Shown here: one piece after another, positions 35,081 to 46,228 of the stretch | Numbering within the stretch: the first letter of the stretch is position 1 | How the letters are laid out: each line of letters starts with the position of its first letter | From: Variovorax paradoxus EPS | Lineage (GTDB): Bacteria > Pseudomonadota > Gammaproteobacteria > Burkholderiales > Burkholderiaceae_C | NCBI RefSeq assembly: GCF_000184745.1 | Contig: NC_014931.1 | Location: 4,774,001 to 4,838,000 of the forward strand | Direction of reading: 5' to 3' | DNA length: 64,000 bases | Position numbers and translations under genes: made by a program | The notes under the pieces: generated by a model | The model's database searches: none | What the model saw: the letters and a program-made list of their open reading frames with translations, nothing else | Told to the model about the DNA's origin: nothing

Positions 35081-36619
35081 TCAATGCGTACGAAACCCAG
35101 CGGTTCTCTTCTCGCCGCGCGCCAAAGCCAGCTCCTCGACCGCCATCCCTAGCGCACGGATACCAGCCGGAATTTGTGAAGCCGCAATGGACGAAAGCCG
35201 TAGCCGAAAGAACGGGCATGGATAAGGCGGCCGTGCAAAGAACACATCACCCGCTTCAATCAGCACCCCATGGCTCCGAGCCATAAGAGACAGCTCCGTC
35301 GCATCCACCCAGGTAGGCGCCTGAACCCAAATGGACGCTCCCCCAGAAGGCAGCCGGAACTCGAAATCCGGCAAATGATCCCGCAGCGCCTGCGCAGCAA
35401 TAGCCAGCCTCTCCTGCATCGCATGGTTCACCCGCCGCGCATGCGACTCGTGATGCCCCAGCGAAAGAAACAGCGCATACGCGTGCTGCAAAAACGCACT
35501 CGGATGCCGCACCATCGCATGCCGAATCACCCTCAGTTCCTTGATCAACGCCCGAGGCGCCACGATGAACCCCAGCCTCAGCGCCGGCGACAGGCTCTTC
35601 GACACTGACCCCACATAGATCACCCGACCAGTCTTGTCCAAGCTCTTGAGTGCAGGCATCGGCGCGCCTTCGTACAGGTTCTCCGCCTCGTAGTCGTCCT
35701 CGATGATCACGAAGTCCTGCAACTCGGCCTTCCGCAGCAGCCACTGCCGTCTTTCCAGGCTCAGCGTCGCAGTCGTCGGGCTCTGGTGCGAGGGCGTGAC
35801 GAACAGGTAATCGGCGGCGGGCAGCGCATCGACCACGAGCCCGTCTTCATCGACATCCACTTCCACCCACTTCGGCTGCCGCAGCGAGAAGCTGTTGCGC
35901 GCATGCGGGTGGCCGGGTTCTTCCAGGCCGACGCGCGTCTGCTCGTCGAACAGCGCCTCGGCCAAAAGGTAGTACGCGTGCTGCGCACCCATGGTCACGA
36001 GGATCTCTTCCTTCAGCGCGAACACGCCGCGCTTGGGCAGCAGGCGCGTGCGGATCTGCTCGATGAGGTCGGGCACGTCGTCGGTTTCGAAATCGGGCGT
36101 CCAGTGCGGCAATTGCGACCTCGCCAAGCTGCGCGCGCAGCATTCGCGAAAGTCTTCGGTCGGAAATAACTGTGGGTCGTAGTTGCCGTAGACAAACGGG
36201 TATGGGTAGTCGCGCCACCGGTCGGGCTTGGAGAGCGTGGGCTTGTCGACCAGCGAGCGCAGCACGCGGTGCGACCAGTCGGGCGGCTGGCTCGCCTGCC
36301 CGCTGCGGCCGACCAGCGGCTCGGCATGCACCGCAGTGAGCGGGCGCGCGTTGTGCGCCACGAATACGCCGCTGCGCGGTCGCGCTTCCAGAAAACCTTC
36401 ATCGATCAGTTGCAGGTACGCCGAGGTGACGGTGTTGCGGCTCAACCCGAGCAGCGCCGCCAGTTCGCGCGATGACGGCAGCGGCGCACCGGGCGCGAGG
36501 TGCTCTTCGAGGATGGCCTGCACCACGGCGGTTCGCAGGCGCGCCTGCAGCGGCAGCGCCGGTTGGTCGGGCAGCGCAAAAAGCTGCGCCCACTGGGTGG
36601 ATCGCGGGTTCGAGGGCAT
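35081..36619 (-). CDS. MocR/PdxR-type regulator (GntR helix-turn-helix plus aminotransferase fold)
   Basis: Protein of 512 residues. An N-terminal GntR winged helix (PLPSSRELAALLGLSRNTVTSAYLQLIDEGFL) is joined to a fold-type I aminotransferase domain. The PLP-binding lysine lies in YVGSVSKSLSPALRLGF, with IIEDDYEAENLYEG before it. MocR proteins bind PLP or amino-compound adducts and control nearby metabolic genes. It is divergent from the operon at 36773-46212 and probably regulates it. The 153-bp gap between them contains two CTGGC direct repeats. Confidence 0.92.
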   Translation of the reverse strand: MPSNPRSTQWAQLFALPDQPALPLQARLRTAVVQAILEEHLAPGAPLPSSRELAALLGLSRNTVTSAYLQLIDEGFLEARPRSGVFVAHNARPLTAVHAEPLVGRSGQASQPPDWSHRVLRSLVDKPTLSKPDRWRDYPYPFVYGNYDPQLFPTEDFRECCARSLARSQLPHWTPDFETDDVPDLIEQIRTRLLPKRGVFALKEEILVTMGAQHAYYLLAEALFDEQTRVGLEEPGHPHARNSFSLRQPKWVEVDVDEDGLVVDALPAADYLFVTPSHQSPTTATLSLERRQWLLRKAELQDFVIIEDDYEAENLYEGAPMPALKSLDKTGRVIYVGSVSKSLSPALRLGFIVAPRALIKELRVIRHAMVRHPSAFLQHAYALFLSLGHHESHARRVNHAMQERLAIAAQALRDHLPDFEFRLPSGGASIWVQAPTWVDATELSLMARSHGVLIEAGDVFFARPPYPCPFFRLRLSSIAASQIPAGIRALGMAVEELALARGEKRTAGFRTH

Positions 36620-36772
36620 GGTGCGCCGCAGTTTAGGACAGGCACTCCCTTCGTGGTGCCCCGGCAATGCCCGATGGTGCTCTGGCTCGGTCGAATCACC
36701 CCATCTGGCCCTATCGCGCCGCCACCCGGCTGCCTACGCTTGTGCCATTCATTTCCGCTCCGGAGTTCCCGC

Positions 36773-37180
36773 GTGACCGCCCAACCTTCTTCTTCCTCAG
36801 TGACCACCGACACCCTCGCCGCCTTCAGCGACGCCTGGAACCGCCACGACATCGACGCGCTGATGAGTTTCATGACGCCGGACTGCATCTTCCAGACGGC
36901 CGCCGGACCCGACGCCTGCGGCGCCCGCCACGTAGGCACGGAAGCGGTGCGCAAGGCCTTCGCGGGCGCCTGGCAGGCGGTGCCCGATGCGCAGTGGGTC
37001 AACGGCCAGCATTTCGTGCACGGCGACTTCGGCACCTCGCAATGGACCTTCACCGGCACCGCAGCCGACGGCAGCCGCATCGAGACGGACGGCATCGATG
37101 TCTTCACCTTCAGGGACGGAAAGATCCACCTGAAGAACGTGTTCCGCAAGGCCCGGCCGAACCTGCCTGCGGCGAAGTAG
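36773..37180 (+). CDS. NTF2-like (SnoaL-type) protein
   Basis: Small alpha/beta barrel protein of 135 residues. FSDAWNRHDIDALMSFMTPDCIFQTAAG, HVGTEAVRKAFAGAWQAVPDAQW and a C-terminal TDGIDVFTFRDGKIHLKNVFRK are typical of SnoaL-like folds, which bind small molecules or act as cyclases and isomerases. It starts at GTG 36773 and is the first gene of the MocR-linked operon, 41 bp before the FAD oxidase. The substrate is unknown. Confidence 0.8.
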   Translation: MTAQPSSSSVTTDTLAAFSDAWNRHDIDALMSFMTPDCIFQTAAGPDACGARHVGTEAVRKAFAGAWQAVPDAQWVNGQHFVHGDFGTSQWTFTGTAADGSRIETDGIDVFTFRDGKIHLKNVFRKARPNLPAAK

Positions 37181-37221
37181 CTGGGCGGCAACGACCCGCC
37201 TTCCTCACCTGGAGCCCTCTC

Positions 37222-38706
37222 ATGACCATCGCAGCAGGGACCACCCGATTCACCAGTGACGCCAGCGCCGCGACCATCGACGGCGCCGCCCCCATGCAAC
37301 CACCGCAAGACCCGTTTCGCCCCTACGACCCGCAATACGACCCGCTGCTCGCGCCCGACCCGGGCGCGGGCCGCGCGTACGCACCCACCTGGTGGGTGGC
37401 GAGTGCGGGCACGCCGCCCGAAGACGACGGCCCCTTGCTGAACGACATCGACGTGGACGTGGCCATCATCGGCTCGGGCGCCACGGGCATGGCGACGGCG
37501 CTGTACCTCGCGGAGGAACACGGCATCAAGGCCACGGTGCTCGAAGCCAATCAGGCGGCGTGGGGGTGCTCCAGCCGCAGCGGCGGCCAGGGCCAGAACG
37601 CGAGCGGGCGCCTGAAGCGCTCGCAGTGGATCGAACGCTGGGGCCTGGACACCGCGAAGAAGCTCGATGCCGAGATCCGCAAGGGCTTCGAGAACTTCCG
37701 CCACCTCACGACGCAGATCGATTGCGATGCCTTCGATGGCGGCCATCTCTATCTTGCGCACCGGCCCGAGAAACTGGTCGGCCTGGAAGCCGAGGCCCGC
37801 CTGATGCGCGAGACCTTCGGCTACGCGACCCGCATGATGGGCACCGAGGAACTGCGGCGCGACTACTGCGACGAGCGCGAGGCCAAGGGCGCGATGTTCG
37901 AGGCCGAAGGCGTGGGCATCCATCCGCTGAAGTTCACCTTCGGGCTGATGCGCCGGGCGCGCGCGCTGGGCGTGACGGTGCACACCTCCAGCCCGGTGCA
38001 GGGCTGGCACACCATCGACGGCGTGCACCATCTGCGCACGCCCGCCGGCACGGTGCGCGCGCGCCGCGTGGCGGTGTGCACCGGCGGCTACACGGGGCAG
38101 GCGCTGAGCCCGATGCTCAAGAACCGGATCATGCCGATCCTCTCGAATTCGGTGGTGACGCGGCCACTCAGCGATGCGGAGCTGGCCGCGACCAACTTCA
38201 AGTCGCACACCTTCCTCACGGACACACGCACGCTGCGCTTCTACTACCGGCTGCTCAAGGGCAACCGGCTGCAGATCGGCAGCCGCAGCGCGGTGAGCGG
38301 CGCCGATGCCGAAGACCCGGTGCACCTGAAGCTGCTGACCGATGCGATCGCGCGCAAGTTTCCGCCGCTCACCGACATCCGCATCGACTACTCGTGGTGG
38401 GGCTGGGTCGACATGAGCCACGACATGATGCCGCGCATCACGCAGCCCGATGCGGCCAAGAAGATCTGGTACGCGGTGGGTTACGGCGGCAACGGCGTGT
38501 CGTTCTCGACATGGGCGGGCAAGCGGCTCGCCGAGCGCGTGGCGGGCAAGGATGCGGGGCAGGACGTGTTGGAGCTCCCGATCTACCACTCGCCGCTGCC
38601 GTTCCCGAACGTGATGGGGCTGGTGGAGTCGCGCGCGTTCGCGCCATTCCGGCGCATCGGGCAGCGCGCGCTCTACAAGTGGTATTGGCTGCGCGACGAG
38701 AAGTAG
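37222..38706 (+). CDS. FAD-dependent amine oxidase (PuuB/DAO-like)
   Basis: Flavoprotein of 494 residues of the DAO family. The dinucleotide motif VDVAIIGSGATGMATALYLAEE starts near residue 77, followed by CSSRSGGQGQNASGRLKRSQWIE, which resembles gamma-glutamylputrescine oxidase PuuB. The C-terminus has YAVGYGGNGVSFSTWAGKRLAE. It should oxidise an amine or amino acid to an imine with release of hydrogen peroxide. The ABC importer downstream and the MocR regulator suggest the substrate is an imported amine or amino compound. Confidence 0.88.
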   Translation: MTIAAGTTRFTSDASAATIDGAAPMQPPQDPFRPYDPQYDPLLAPDPGAGRAYAPTWWVASAGTPPEDDGPLLNDIDVDVAIIGSGATGMATALYLAEEHGIKATVLEANQAAWGCSSRSGGQGQNASGRLKRSQWIERWGLDTAKKLDAEIRKGFENFRHLTTQIDCDAFDGGHLYLAHRPEKLVGLEAEARLMRETFGYATRMMGTEELRRDYCDEREAKGAMFEAEGVGIHPLKFTFGLMRRARALGVTVHTSSPVQGWHTIDGVHHLRTPAGTVRARRVAVCTGGYTGQALSPMLKNRIMPILSNSVVTRPLSDAELAATNFKSHTFLTDTRTLRFYYRLLKGNRLQIGSRSAVSGADAEDPVHLKLLTDAIARKFPPLTDIRIDYSWWGWVDMSHDMMPRITQPDAAKKIWYAVGYGGNGVSFSTWAGKRLAERVAGKDAGQDVLELPIYHSPLPFPNVMGLVESRAFAPFRRIGQRALYKWYWLRDEK

Positions 38707-38934
38707 GAAAAGTAGACAAGCAAGCAATCAAGGAGCGCCGAGCCGCGCACCGCCCGCGCGCATTCACCGAAGTGGCGCATGCCGCTGGTGCACAACGGGG
38801 CAAACCCGTGGCTTCTGGCCCTGCGAGTCGCGCGCAATTGGCTCTTCGTCCCTGCGCGGCCAGCGCCTATCTTCGACGCCAAGGCCCAAGCGGCCGAAGC
38901 CTGTTGCCTGTGTCGAACTTCCTGAGGTCCCGCC

Positions 38935-40533
38935 ATGTCCCTTCCCCGTTTCACGCGCCGTGCCACCCTGCTCTCGGCCGCCTCGGTGGCCGCGAGCACG
39001 CTGCTCCCGCTGCCCGCATCGGCCGCTGATGAACCCAAGCGCGGCGGCACGCTGGTGATCGGCAGCACGCAGACGCCACGGCACCTGAACGGCGCGGTGC
39101 AGTCGGGCATTGCGACCGCGATGCCTTCCACGCAGATCTTCGCAAGCCCGCTGCGCTTCGACGACAAGTGGAACCCGCAGCCGTACCTGGCCGAATCGTG
39201 GAAGCTCGCCGACGACGGCAAGTCGCTCACGCTCAAGCTGCGCAAGGACGCGGTGTTCCATGACGGCAAGCCGGTCACCTCGGCCGACGTGGCGTTCTCG
39301 GTGATGGCCATCAAGGCGAACCATCCGTTCACCACCATGCTCGGCCCGGTCGAGAAGGTGGAGACGCCCGATGCGCAAACGGCCATCATCCGCATGAGCG
39401 TGCCGCACCCGGCCATCGTGCTGGCGATGTCGCCGGCGCTGTGCCCCATTCTTCCCAAGCACATCTACGGCGACGGGCAGGACCTGAAGAACCATCCGCG
39501 CAACACGACCGACGTGGTGGGCTCGGGCCCGTTCCGCGTGACGGAGTTCAAGCCGGCGCAGCGCATCGTGCTGGAGCGCTTCGACAAGTTCTTCCTGGCC
39601 GGCAAGCCCTACCTGGACAAGGTGATCGTCAACGTCACGCCCGACATGGCGAGCCTCATGCTCGGCCTGGAGCGCGGCGACATCCAGATGCTGCCCTTCG
39701 CCACGCTGCCCACCGACCTGCGCCGCATGGCGACCGACCCGAAGGTGTCGCTCACGCCCAAGGGCTACGACGGCATCGGCGCGCTCAACTGGCTGGCCTT
39801 CAACACGGCGAAGAAGCCGCTCTCGGACGTGCAGGTGCGCAAGGCCATCGCGACGGCCATCGACAAGAACTTCATCGCCAAGGCGCTCATGGGCGGCTTC
39901 GCGACCGTCTCCGACGGCCCGCTGGTGGCCGCGAGCCCCTTCGCGGTGAACGACCTCGTGCGCTATCCGCTCGACCTGAAGAAGGCCGCCGAGATGCTCG
40001 ATGCGGCGGGCTACAAGGCCGGCGCGAACGGCGAGCGCTTCAAGCTCACCATCGACTACCTGCCGGGCGCCGACGACCAGCAGAAGAACGTGGCCGAATA
40101 CATCCGCGGCCAGCTCAAGAAGGTGGGCATCACGGTGGAGGTACGCGCCTCGGCCGACTTTCCGGCATGGGCCAAGCGCCTGGCCTCGCACGACTTCGAC
40201 ATGTCGATGGACCTGGTGTTCAACTGGGGCGACCCGATCATCGGCGTGCACCGCACGTACCTGTCGACCAACATCAAGCCGATCGTGTGGACCAACACGC
40301 AGTCGTATGCCAACCCGAAGGTCGACGAGCTGCTCAATACCGCCGGCGGCCTGATCGACGCGACCCAGCGCAAGGCCTACTACGCGACCTTCCAGAAGAT
40401 CGTGACGGACGACCTGCCGATCGAGTTCATCAACCAGGTGCCCTACCACACCATCGCGAGCAAGAAGCTGGGCAACGTGCCCGCCACCATCTGGGGGCCG
40501 CTCTCGCCGATGGACGAGGTCTACTTCAAGTAG
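38935..40533 (+). CDS. Oligopeptide/nickel-type ABC transporter binding protein
   Basis: Family 5 extracellular solute-binding protein of 532 residues. A twin-arginine-like signal (RRATLLSAASVAASTLLPLPASA) precedes KRGGTLVIGSTQTPRHLNGAV. Typical features are WKLADDGKSLTLKLRKDAVFHDGKPVTSADVAFS and GSGPFRVTEFKPAQRIVLERF. It delivers ligand to the two permeases encoded next. Binding proteins of this family take peptides, opines, glutathione and other amines; the ligand is undetermined. Confidence 0.93.
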   Translation: MSLPRFTRRATLLSAASVAASTLLPLPASAADEPKRGGTLVIGSTQTPRHLNGAVQSGIATAMPSTQIFASPLRFDDKWNPQPYLAESWKLADDGKSLTLKLRKDAVFHDGKPVTSADVAFSVMAIKANHPFTTMLGPVEKVETPDAQTAIIRMSVPHPAIVLAMSPALCPILPKHIYGDGQDLKNHPRNTTDVVGSGPFRVTEFKPAQRIVLERFDKFFLAGKPYLDKVIVNVTPDMASLMLGLERGDIQMLPFATLPTDLRRMATDPKVSLTPKGYDGIGALNWLAFNTAKKPLSDVQVRKAIATAIDKNFIAKALMGGFATVSDGPLVAASPFAVNDLVRYPLDLKKAAEMLDAAGYKAGANGERFKLTIDYLPGADDQQKNVAEYIRGQLKKVGITVEVRASADFPAWAKRLASHDFDMSMDLVFNWGDPIIGVHRTYLSTNIKPIVWTNTQSYANPKVDELLNTAGGLIDATQRKAYYATFQKIVTDDLPIEFINQVPYHTIASKKLGNVPATIWGPLSPMDEVYFK

Positions 40534-40543
40534 GGCGGGCGCG

Positions 40544-41521
40544 ATGGGCACGCTTCGCTACGCCGCCTCGCGACTGCTCCAGGCCATCGGCCTGGTGCTC
40601 GCGGTGGTGGTGCTCAATTTCGTGCTGGTGCACGCCGCGCCGGGCGACCCGGTGGAAACCATCGCCGGGGCCAGCGGCGGCATGTCGCCCGAACTCATGG
40701 CGCAACTGCGCACGCAGTACGGGCTCGATCAATCGCTGCCGGTGCAACTGGGCGTTTACCTCGGCAAGGTGGTGCGGGGCGACCTGGGCTACTCGTACTT
40801 CTTCAACCTGCCGGTGACGGCCATGATCGCCGAGCGCGTGCCGGCCACGCTGCTGCTGGTGCTCAGCTCGGTGCTGCTGGCCTTCTTCGCGGGCACGGCG
40901 CTCGGGGTGCTGTCGTCGCGCAAACCCAACGGCTGGCTCTCGCAGTTAATCACGGTGCTGTCGCTGGTGGGGTTCGCGGCGCCGGTGTTCTGGCTGGGCA
41001 TCATGCTGGTGATCCTGCTGGCGTCGGTGTTCCCGATTCTTCCGGTGGCAGGCATGCGCTCCATCGATTCCACCGGCGGCGGCGGACTGAAGGACGTGCT
41101 CGACGTGGCGCATCACCTGGTGCTGCCCACGCTCACGCTGAGCCTGGTCTATCTCGCGCAGTACAGCCGCCTCGCGCGCTCCTCGATGCTCGACGTGCTG
41201 GGCTCGGACTTCATCCGCACCGCGCGTGCCAAGGGCCTGGCCGAACGGATGGTGCTCTACAAGCATGCGCTGCGCAATGCGCTGCTGCCGGTGGTCACGG
41301 TGCTGGGGCTGCAGTTCGGCAACGTGCTGGCCGGCGCCATCCTGGTGGAGACGGTGTTCAACTGGCCGGGCCTCGGCCGGCTGGCCTTCGAGTCGGTGCT
41401 GCGGCGCGACTACCCGACCATCCTGGGCGTGCTGTTGTTCTCCTCGGTCGTGGTGGTGGTGATGAACCAGCTCACCGACCTCTGCTATCGCTTCATCGAC
41501 CCGAGGATCAAGGCCTCATGA
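40544..41521 (+). CDS. ABC transporter permease, DppB type
   Basis: Inner-membrane permease of 325 residues with six helices. Its N-terminus (RYAASRLLQAIGLVLAVVVLNFVLVHAAPGDPVETIAG) is the DppB/OppB signature. The EAA-like loop is DFIRTARAKGLAERMVLYKHALRNALLPVVTVLG. It begins 11 bp after the binding-protein gene and overlaps the next permease by 4 bp (ATGA). Confidence 0.93.
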   Translation: MGTLRYAASRLLQAIGLVLAVVVLNFVLVHAAPGDPVETIAGASGGMSPELMAQLRTQYGLDQSLPVQLGVYLGKVVRGDLGYSYFFNLPVTAMIAERVPATLLLVLSSVLLAFFAGTALGVLSSRKPNGWLSQLITVLSLVGFAAPVFWLGIMLVILLASVFPILPVAGMRSIDSTGGGGLKDVLDVAHHLVLPTLTLSLVYLAQYSRLARSSMLDVLGSDFIRTARAKGLAERMVLYKHALRNALLPVVTVLGLQFGNVLAGAILVETVFNWPGLGRLAFESVLRRDYPTILGVLLFSSVVVVVMNQLTDLCYRFIDPRIKAS

Positions 41522-42431
41522 GCAAGGTGATCACGATGCCTTCTGTCGCCGCATCTTCAAAGCCCACCAAGGCCGCGCCCGTGGTGCGGGTGGAGCACCC
41601 GGGCACGGAAGCGATGCGCATGTTCCTGCGCAACCCCGCCGCCATCGCCGGCATGGTCATGCTGGTGTTGATGCTGGCGGTGGCCATCGCCGGGCCCTGG
41701 CTCTATCCGGCCGATCCGTTCGAGATCAAGACCGCGCCGCTCACGCCGCCCTTCAGCGAAGACGCGTGGCTGGGCAGCGACTACCTCGGGCGCGACGTGC
41801 TCACCGCGCTCATCTACGGCGGGCGCGCCACGCTGCTGGTGGGCGCGGTGGCCGCGCTGCTGTCGGTGGTGATCGGCATCACGCTCGGCGCCTTCGCGGG
41901 CTACTACGGCGGCAAGGTCGATGCGGCGCTGATGAAGCTCACCGAGTTCTTCCAGGTGCTGCCCGCGTTGCTGTTCGCGATGGTGGTGGTCACGCTCTTC
42001 TCGCCCACGCTGGTGACGGTGACGCTGGCCATCGGCATCGTGAGCTGGACCGGCACCGCGCGCCTCACGCGCGCCGAGTTCATGAAGTACCGCGGGCTGG
42101 AGTTCGTGCGCGCCGAGCGGGCCATTGGCGCGCGCGACGCACGCATCATCTGGAAGGTGATTCTGCCGAATGCATTGCCGCCGCTGGTGGTGTCGGCCAC
42201 GCTGGCCATCGGCGCGGCCATCCTGTTCGAAGCGGGCCTGTCGTTCCTCGGCCTGGGCGACCCGAACCAGATGAGCTGGGGTCTCATGATCGGCTCGAGC
42301 CGGCAGTACGTGCTCTCGTGCTGGTGGGCAGTGGCCTTTCCGGGCGCGGCAATTTTCATCACCGTGCTGGCCGTCAGCCTCATCGGCGACGGGCTGAACG
42401 ATGCCCTCAACCCCAAGCTGAGGGAACGCTG

Positions 42432-42432
<1 letters not shown>
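41518..42432 (+). CDS. ABC transporter permease, DppC type
   Basis: Permease of 304 residues with the DppC/OppC order: an N-terminal helix ([26 protein letters not shown]), the HPLGTD-like segment [27 protein letters not shown] and the loop [31 protein letters not shown]. It pairs with the DppB-type permease. The stop overlaps the first ATPase start by one base (TGATG). Confidence 0.93.
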
Positions 42433-43492
<1,060 letters not shown>

Positions 43493-43496
<4 letters not shown>

Positions 43497-44530
43497 CATT
43501 CATCGGCAAGACCGACACGCTGCTCTCGGTCGAAGACCTGAAGGTGCACTTTCCGCGCGGCAAGTCCGGCTGGGGCCGCACGCCCGAGGTGGTGAAGGCG
43601 GTAGACGGTGTGTCGTTCGCGGTGCGCCGCGGCAGCACGCTCGCGGTGGTGGGCGAATCGGGCTCGGGCAAGACGACGACCGCGCTGGCGGTGATGCGAC
43701 TCGCGCCCGTCACCTCGGGCCGCATGCAGCTGGGCGACACCGACCTGGGCGCGCTGCAGGGCGAGGCGCTGCGGCAGGCGCGCACGCGCATGCAGATCAT
43801 TTTTCAAGACCCGTTCTCCTCGCTCAACCCGCGCGAGCGCGCGGGCGCGGCAGTGCGTGCGCCGCTGGACCTGATGCGCGTCGGCACGCCCGAGGAACGC
43901 ACCCGCCGCGTGGCGGAACTCTTCGAGGCCGTAGGCCTTCGGCCCGAGCAGCAGCACCTGTTTCCGCACCAGTTCTCGGGCGGGCAGCGCCAGCGCATCA
44001 ACATCGCGCGGGCGCTGGCCACCAACCCCGAACTGGTGGTGTGCGACGAGCCGGTGTCGGCGCTGGACATCGCGATCCGCGCGCAGATCCTCAACCTGCT
44101 CGCGCGGCTGCAGCGCGAGCTGGGGCTGACCTATCTTTTCATCTCGCACGACATGGCGGTGGTGGAACACATCTGCGACGACATCGCTGTGATGTACCTC
44201 GGCCAGATCGTCGAGCGCGCGCCGCGGCGCAGCTTCTTCGCGCGGCCGCTGCATCCGTACAGCGTGGCGCTGATGTCGGCCGTGCCAACGGTCAGTGGCG
44301 GGCGCCGCCGCGCGGCGAACCGCATCAAGCTGAGCGGCGATCCGCCGAGCCCCATCGATCCGCCGAAGGGCTGCCGCTTCGCCGGGCGCTGCCCCGTGGC
44401 AGAGCCGGCCTGCGCGGCCGAGCTGCCGCCGCTGCGCGAGGTCGCGCCCGATCACTGGGTGCGCTGCAGGCGCGTCGACGTCGTCGACGAACAGCCGCGC
44501 CCTCCTCTTTCGATTCCAGAGTCGCCATGA
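43493..44530 (+). CDS. ABC transporter ATPase, DppF type
   Basis: Second ABC ATPase of 345 residues. It has Walker A GESGSGKTTTAL, signature FSGGQRQRINIARAL and Walker B LVVCDEPVSALDIAI, with a C-terminal oligo_HPY domain (PPKGCRFAGRCPVAEPACAAE). The start overlaps the preceding stop (ATGA), and its own stop overlaps the amidohydrolase start in the same way, so importer and hydrolase are one transcript. Confidence 0.93.
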
Positions 44531-46212
44531 GCCCCAACAACGCAACCACCACCACCGTCTATCCCGCCCGCAAGATCATCACCATGAACCCGATGCAGCC
44601 GCACGCCACCCACGTGGCGGTGCGCGACGGGCGCGTGCTGGCCGTCGGCACGCTCGCGGACATGCAGGCCTGGGGCGCGTTCACGCTGGACGAGCGCTTT
44701 GCCGGCAAGGTGCTGATGCCCGGCCTCGTGGAAGGCCACTGCCACCTGAAGGAAGGCAGCATGTGGGACTGGACGTACCTCGGCTGGTTCGACCGCCGCG
44801 ACCCCGCGGGCAAGGTGTGGAGCGGCCTGCGCTCCATGGACGAAGTCGTGGCGCGCCTCACCGAGGTGGCCGCGAAGATGACCGCCGAAGGCGTGCCCGA
44901 CACCGAGCCACTGATCGCCTGGGGGTTCGACCCGATCTACTTCGGCGGCGAGCGCATGACCGTGCGGCACGTGGACCGCGCGAGCGCCACGCGCCCCATC
45001 GTCATCGGCCATGCCAACGGCCACCTGATGAACGTGAACAGCGCGATGCTGCGCATCGCCGAGATCACGCGCGACAACGAAGTCGAGGGCGTGGTCAAGT
45101 TCGCGGAAGGGCCGAGCGAAGGCGAACCCACCGGCGAGCTGCAGGAGCCGGCCGCCATGTTCCTGGTGCTGCGCAAGATCGGCAACGCCGGCCTGCTCGC
45201 GCCGATGACCGAGGCCGGCGTGCGCTCCTTCGCGAAGCTGGCCTGCCTGCAGGGCGTGACGACCGCGACCGACCTGGTGAACAAGCTCACGCCCGAAGAC
45301 TGCGGCGTGCTGGAGACGACGACCGGCGACGACGGATTCGGCGTGCGCATCCTCCCCGCATTCCAGGCCTTTCACGGCACGCATGGCGCGGCGCTTGGCG
45401 CGGAGCACGTGAAGAGCCTCGTGCCGCGCAACACCGACCGCCTGCGCTACGGCCTCGTGAAGATGATGCTCGACGGCTCGATCCAGGGGTTTTCGGCGCG
45501 GCTGCGCTGGCCGGGGCATTTCAACGGTGCGCCCAACGGCATCTGGGTCACGGCGCCCGCGCAGTACGAGGCCGACTTCGAGACCTACCACCGCGCCGGC
45601 CTCACCATCCACACGCACACCAACGGCGACGAGGCGAGCGAGGTCGCCATCGATGCCATCGAACGCGTGCTCACGCGTGCGCCGCGGCCCGACCACCGCC
45701 ACACGCTGCAGCACGGCCAGATGATCGATGCGCCGCTGTTCCGCCGCATGGCGTCGCTCGGCCTGTGCGCCAACCTTTTCGCCAACCACATCTGGTACTG
45801 GGGCGACCAGCACTACGAAATGACCATGGGCCCCGACCGCGCCAACCGGCTCGATGCCTGCGGCAGCGCGCTGGCCGCGGGCGTGCCGCTGGCCATTCAC
45901 TCCGATGCGCCGGTCACGCCGCTCGGGCCACTCTTCACCGCGTGGTGCGCGGTGAACCGTGTCACGCCCAAGGGCCGGCTGCTGGGCGAGGCCGAACGCA
46001 TCACGGTGGCAGAGGCGCTACGCGCCATCACGCTCGGCGCGGCCTGGACGCTGAAGCTGGACGGCGAGATCGGCAGCATCGAGTGCGGCAAGCGCGCCGA
46101 TTTCTGCGTGCTCGAAGACGACCCGCTCGAGATGGACCCGATGGCCCTGAAGGATGCGCGCGTGTGGGGCACCGTGCTCTCGGGCCGCGTCTTCAAGGCG
46201 CAATACGCTTGA
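44527..46212 (+). CDS. YtcJ-like amidohydrolase
   Basis: Metal-dependent hydrolase of 561 residues in the amidohydrolase_3/YtcJ group. The HxH metal motif is in MPGLVEGHCHLKEG. Later metal-site segments are IHTHTNGDEASEVAIDAI, HTLQHGQMIDAPLFRR and AIHSDAPVTPLGPLF, and the C-terminal composite domain is GSIECGKRADFCVLEDDP. It would cleave an amide or related bond. Being coupled to the importer, it likely acts on the imported compound, whose released amine could feed the FAD oxidase. Confidence 0.9.
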   Translation: MSPNNATTTTVYPARKIITMNPMQPHATHVAVRDGRVLAVGTLADMQAWGAFTLDERFAGKVLMPGLVEGHCHLKEGSMWDWTYLGWFDRRDPAGKVWSGLRSMDEVVARLTEVAAKMTAEGVPDTEPLIAWGFDPIYFGGERMTVRHVDRASATRPIVIGHANGHLMNVNSAMLRIAEITRDNEVEGVVKFAEGPSEGEPTGELQEPAAMFLVLRKIGNAGLLAPMTEAGVRSFAKLACLQGVTTATDLVNKLTPEDCGVLETTTGDDGFGVRILPAFQAFHGTHGAALGAEHVKSLVPRNTDRLRYGLVKMMLDGSIQGFSARLRWPGHFNGAPNGIWVTAPAQYEADFETYHRAGLTIHTHTNGDEASEVAIDAIERVLTRAPRPDHRHTLQHGQMIDAPLFRRMASLGLCANLFANHIWYWGDQHYEMTMGPDRANRLDACGSALAAGVPLAIHSDAPVTPLGPLFTAWCAVNRVTPKGRLLGEAERITVAEALRAITLGAAWTLKLDGEIGSIECGKRADFCVLEDDPLEMDPMALKDARVWGTVLSGRVFKAQYA

Positions 46213-46228
46213 ACGGGGCGCACGCGTG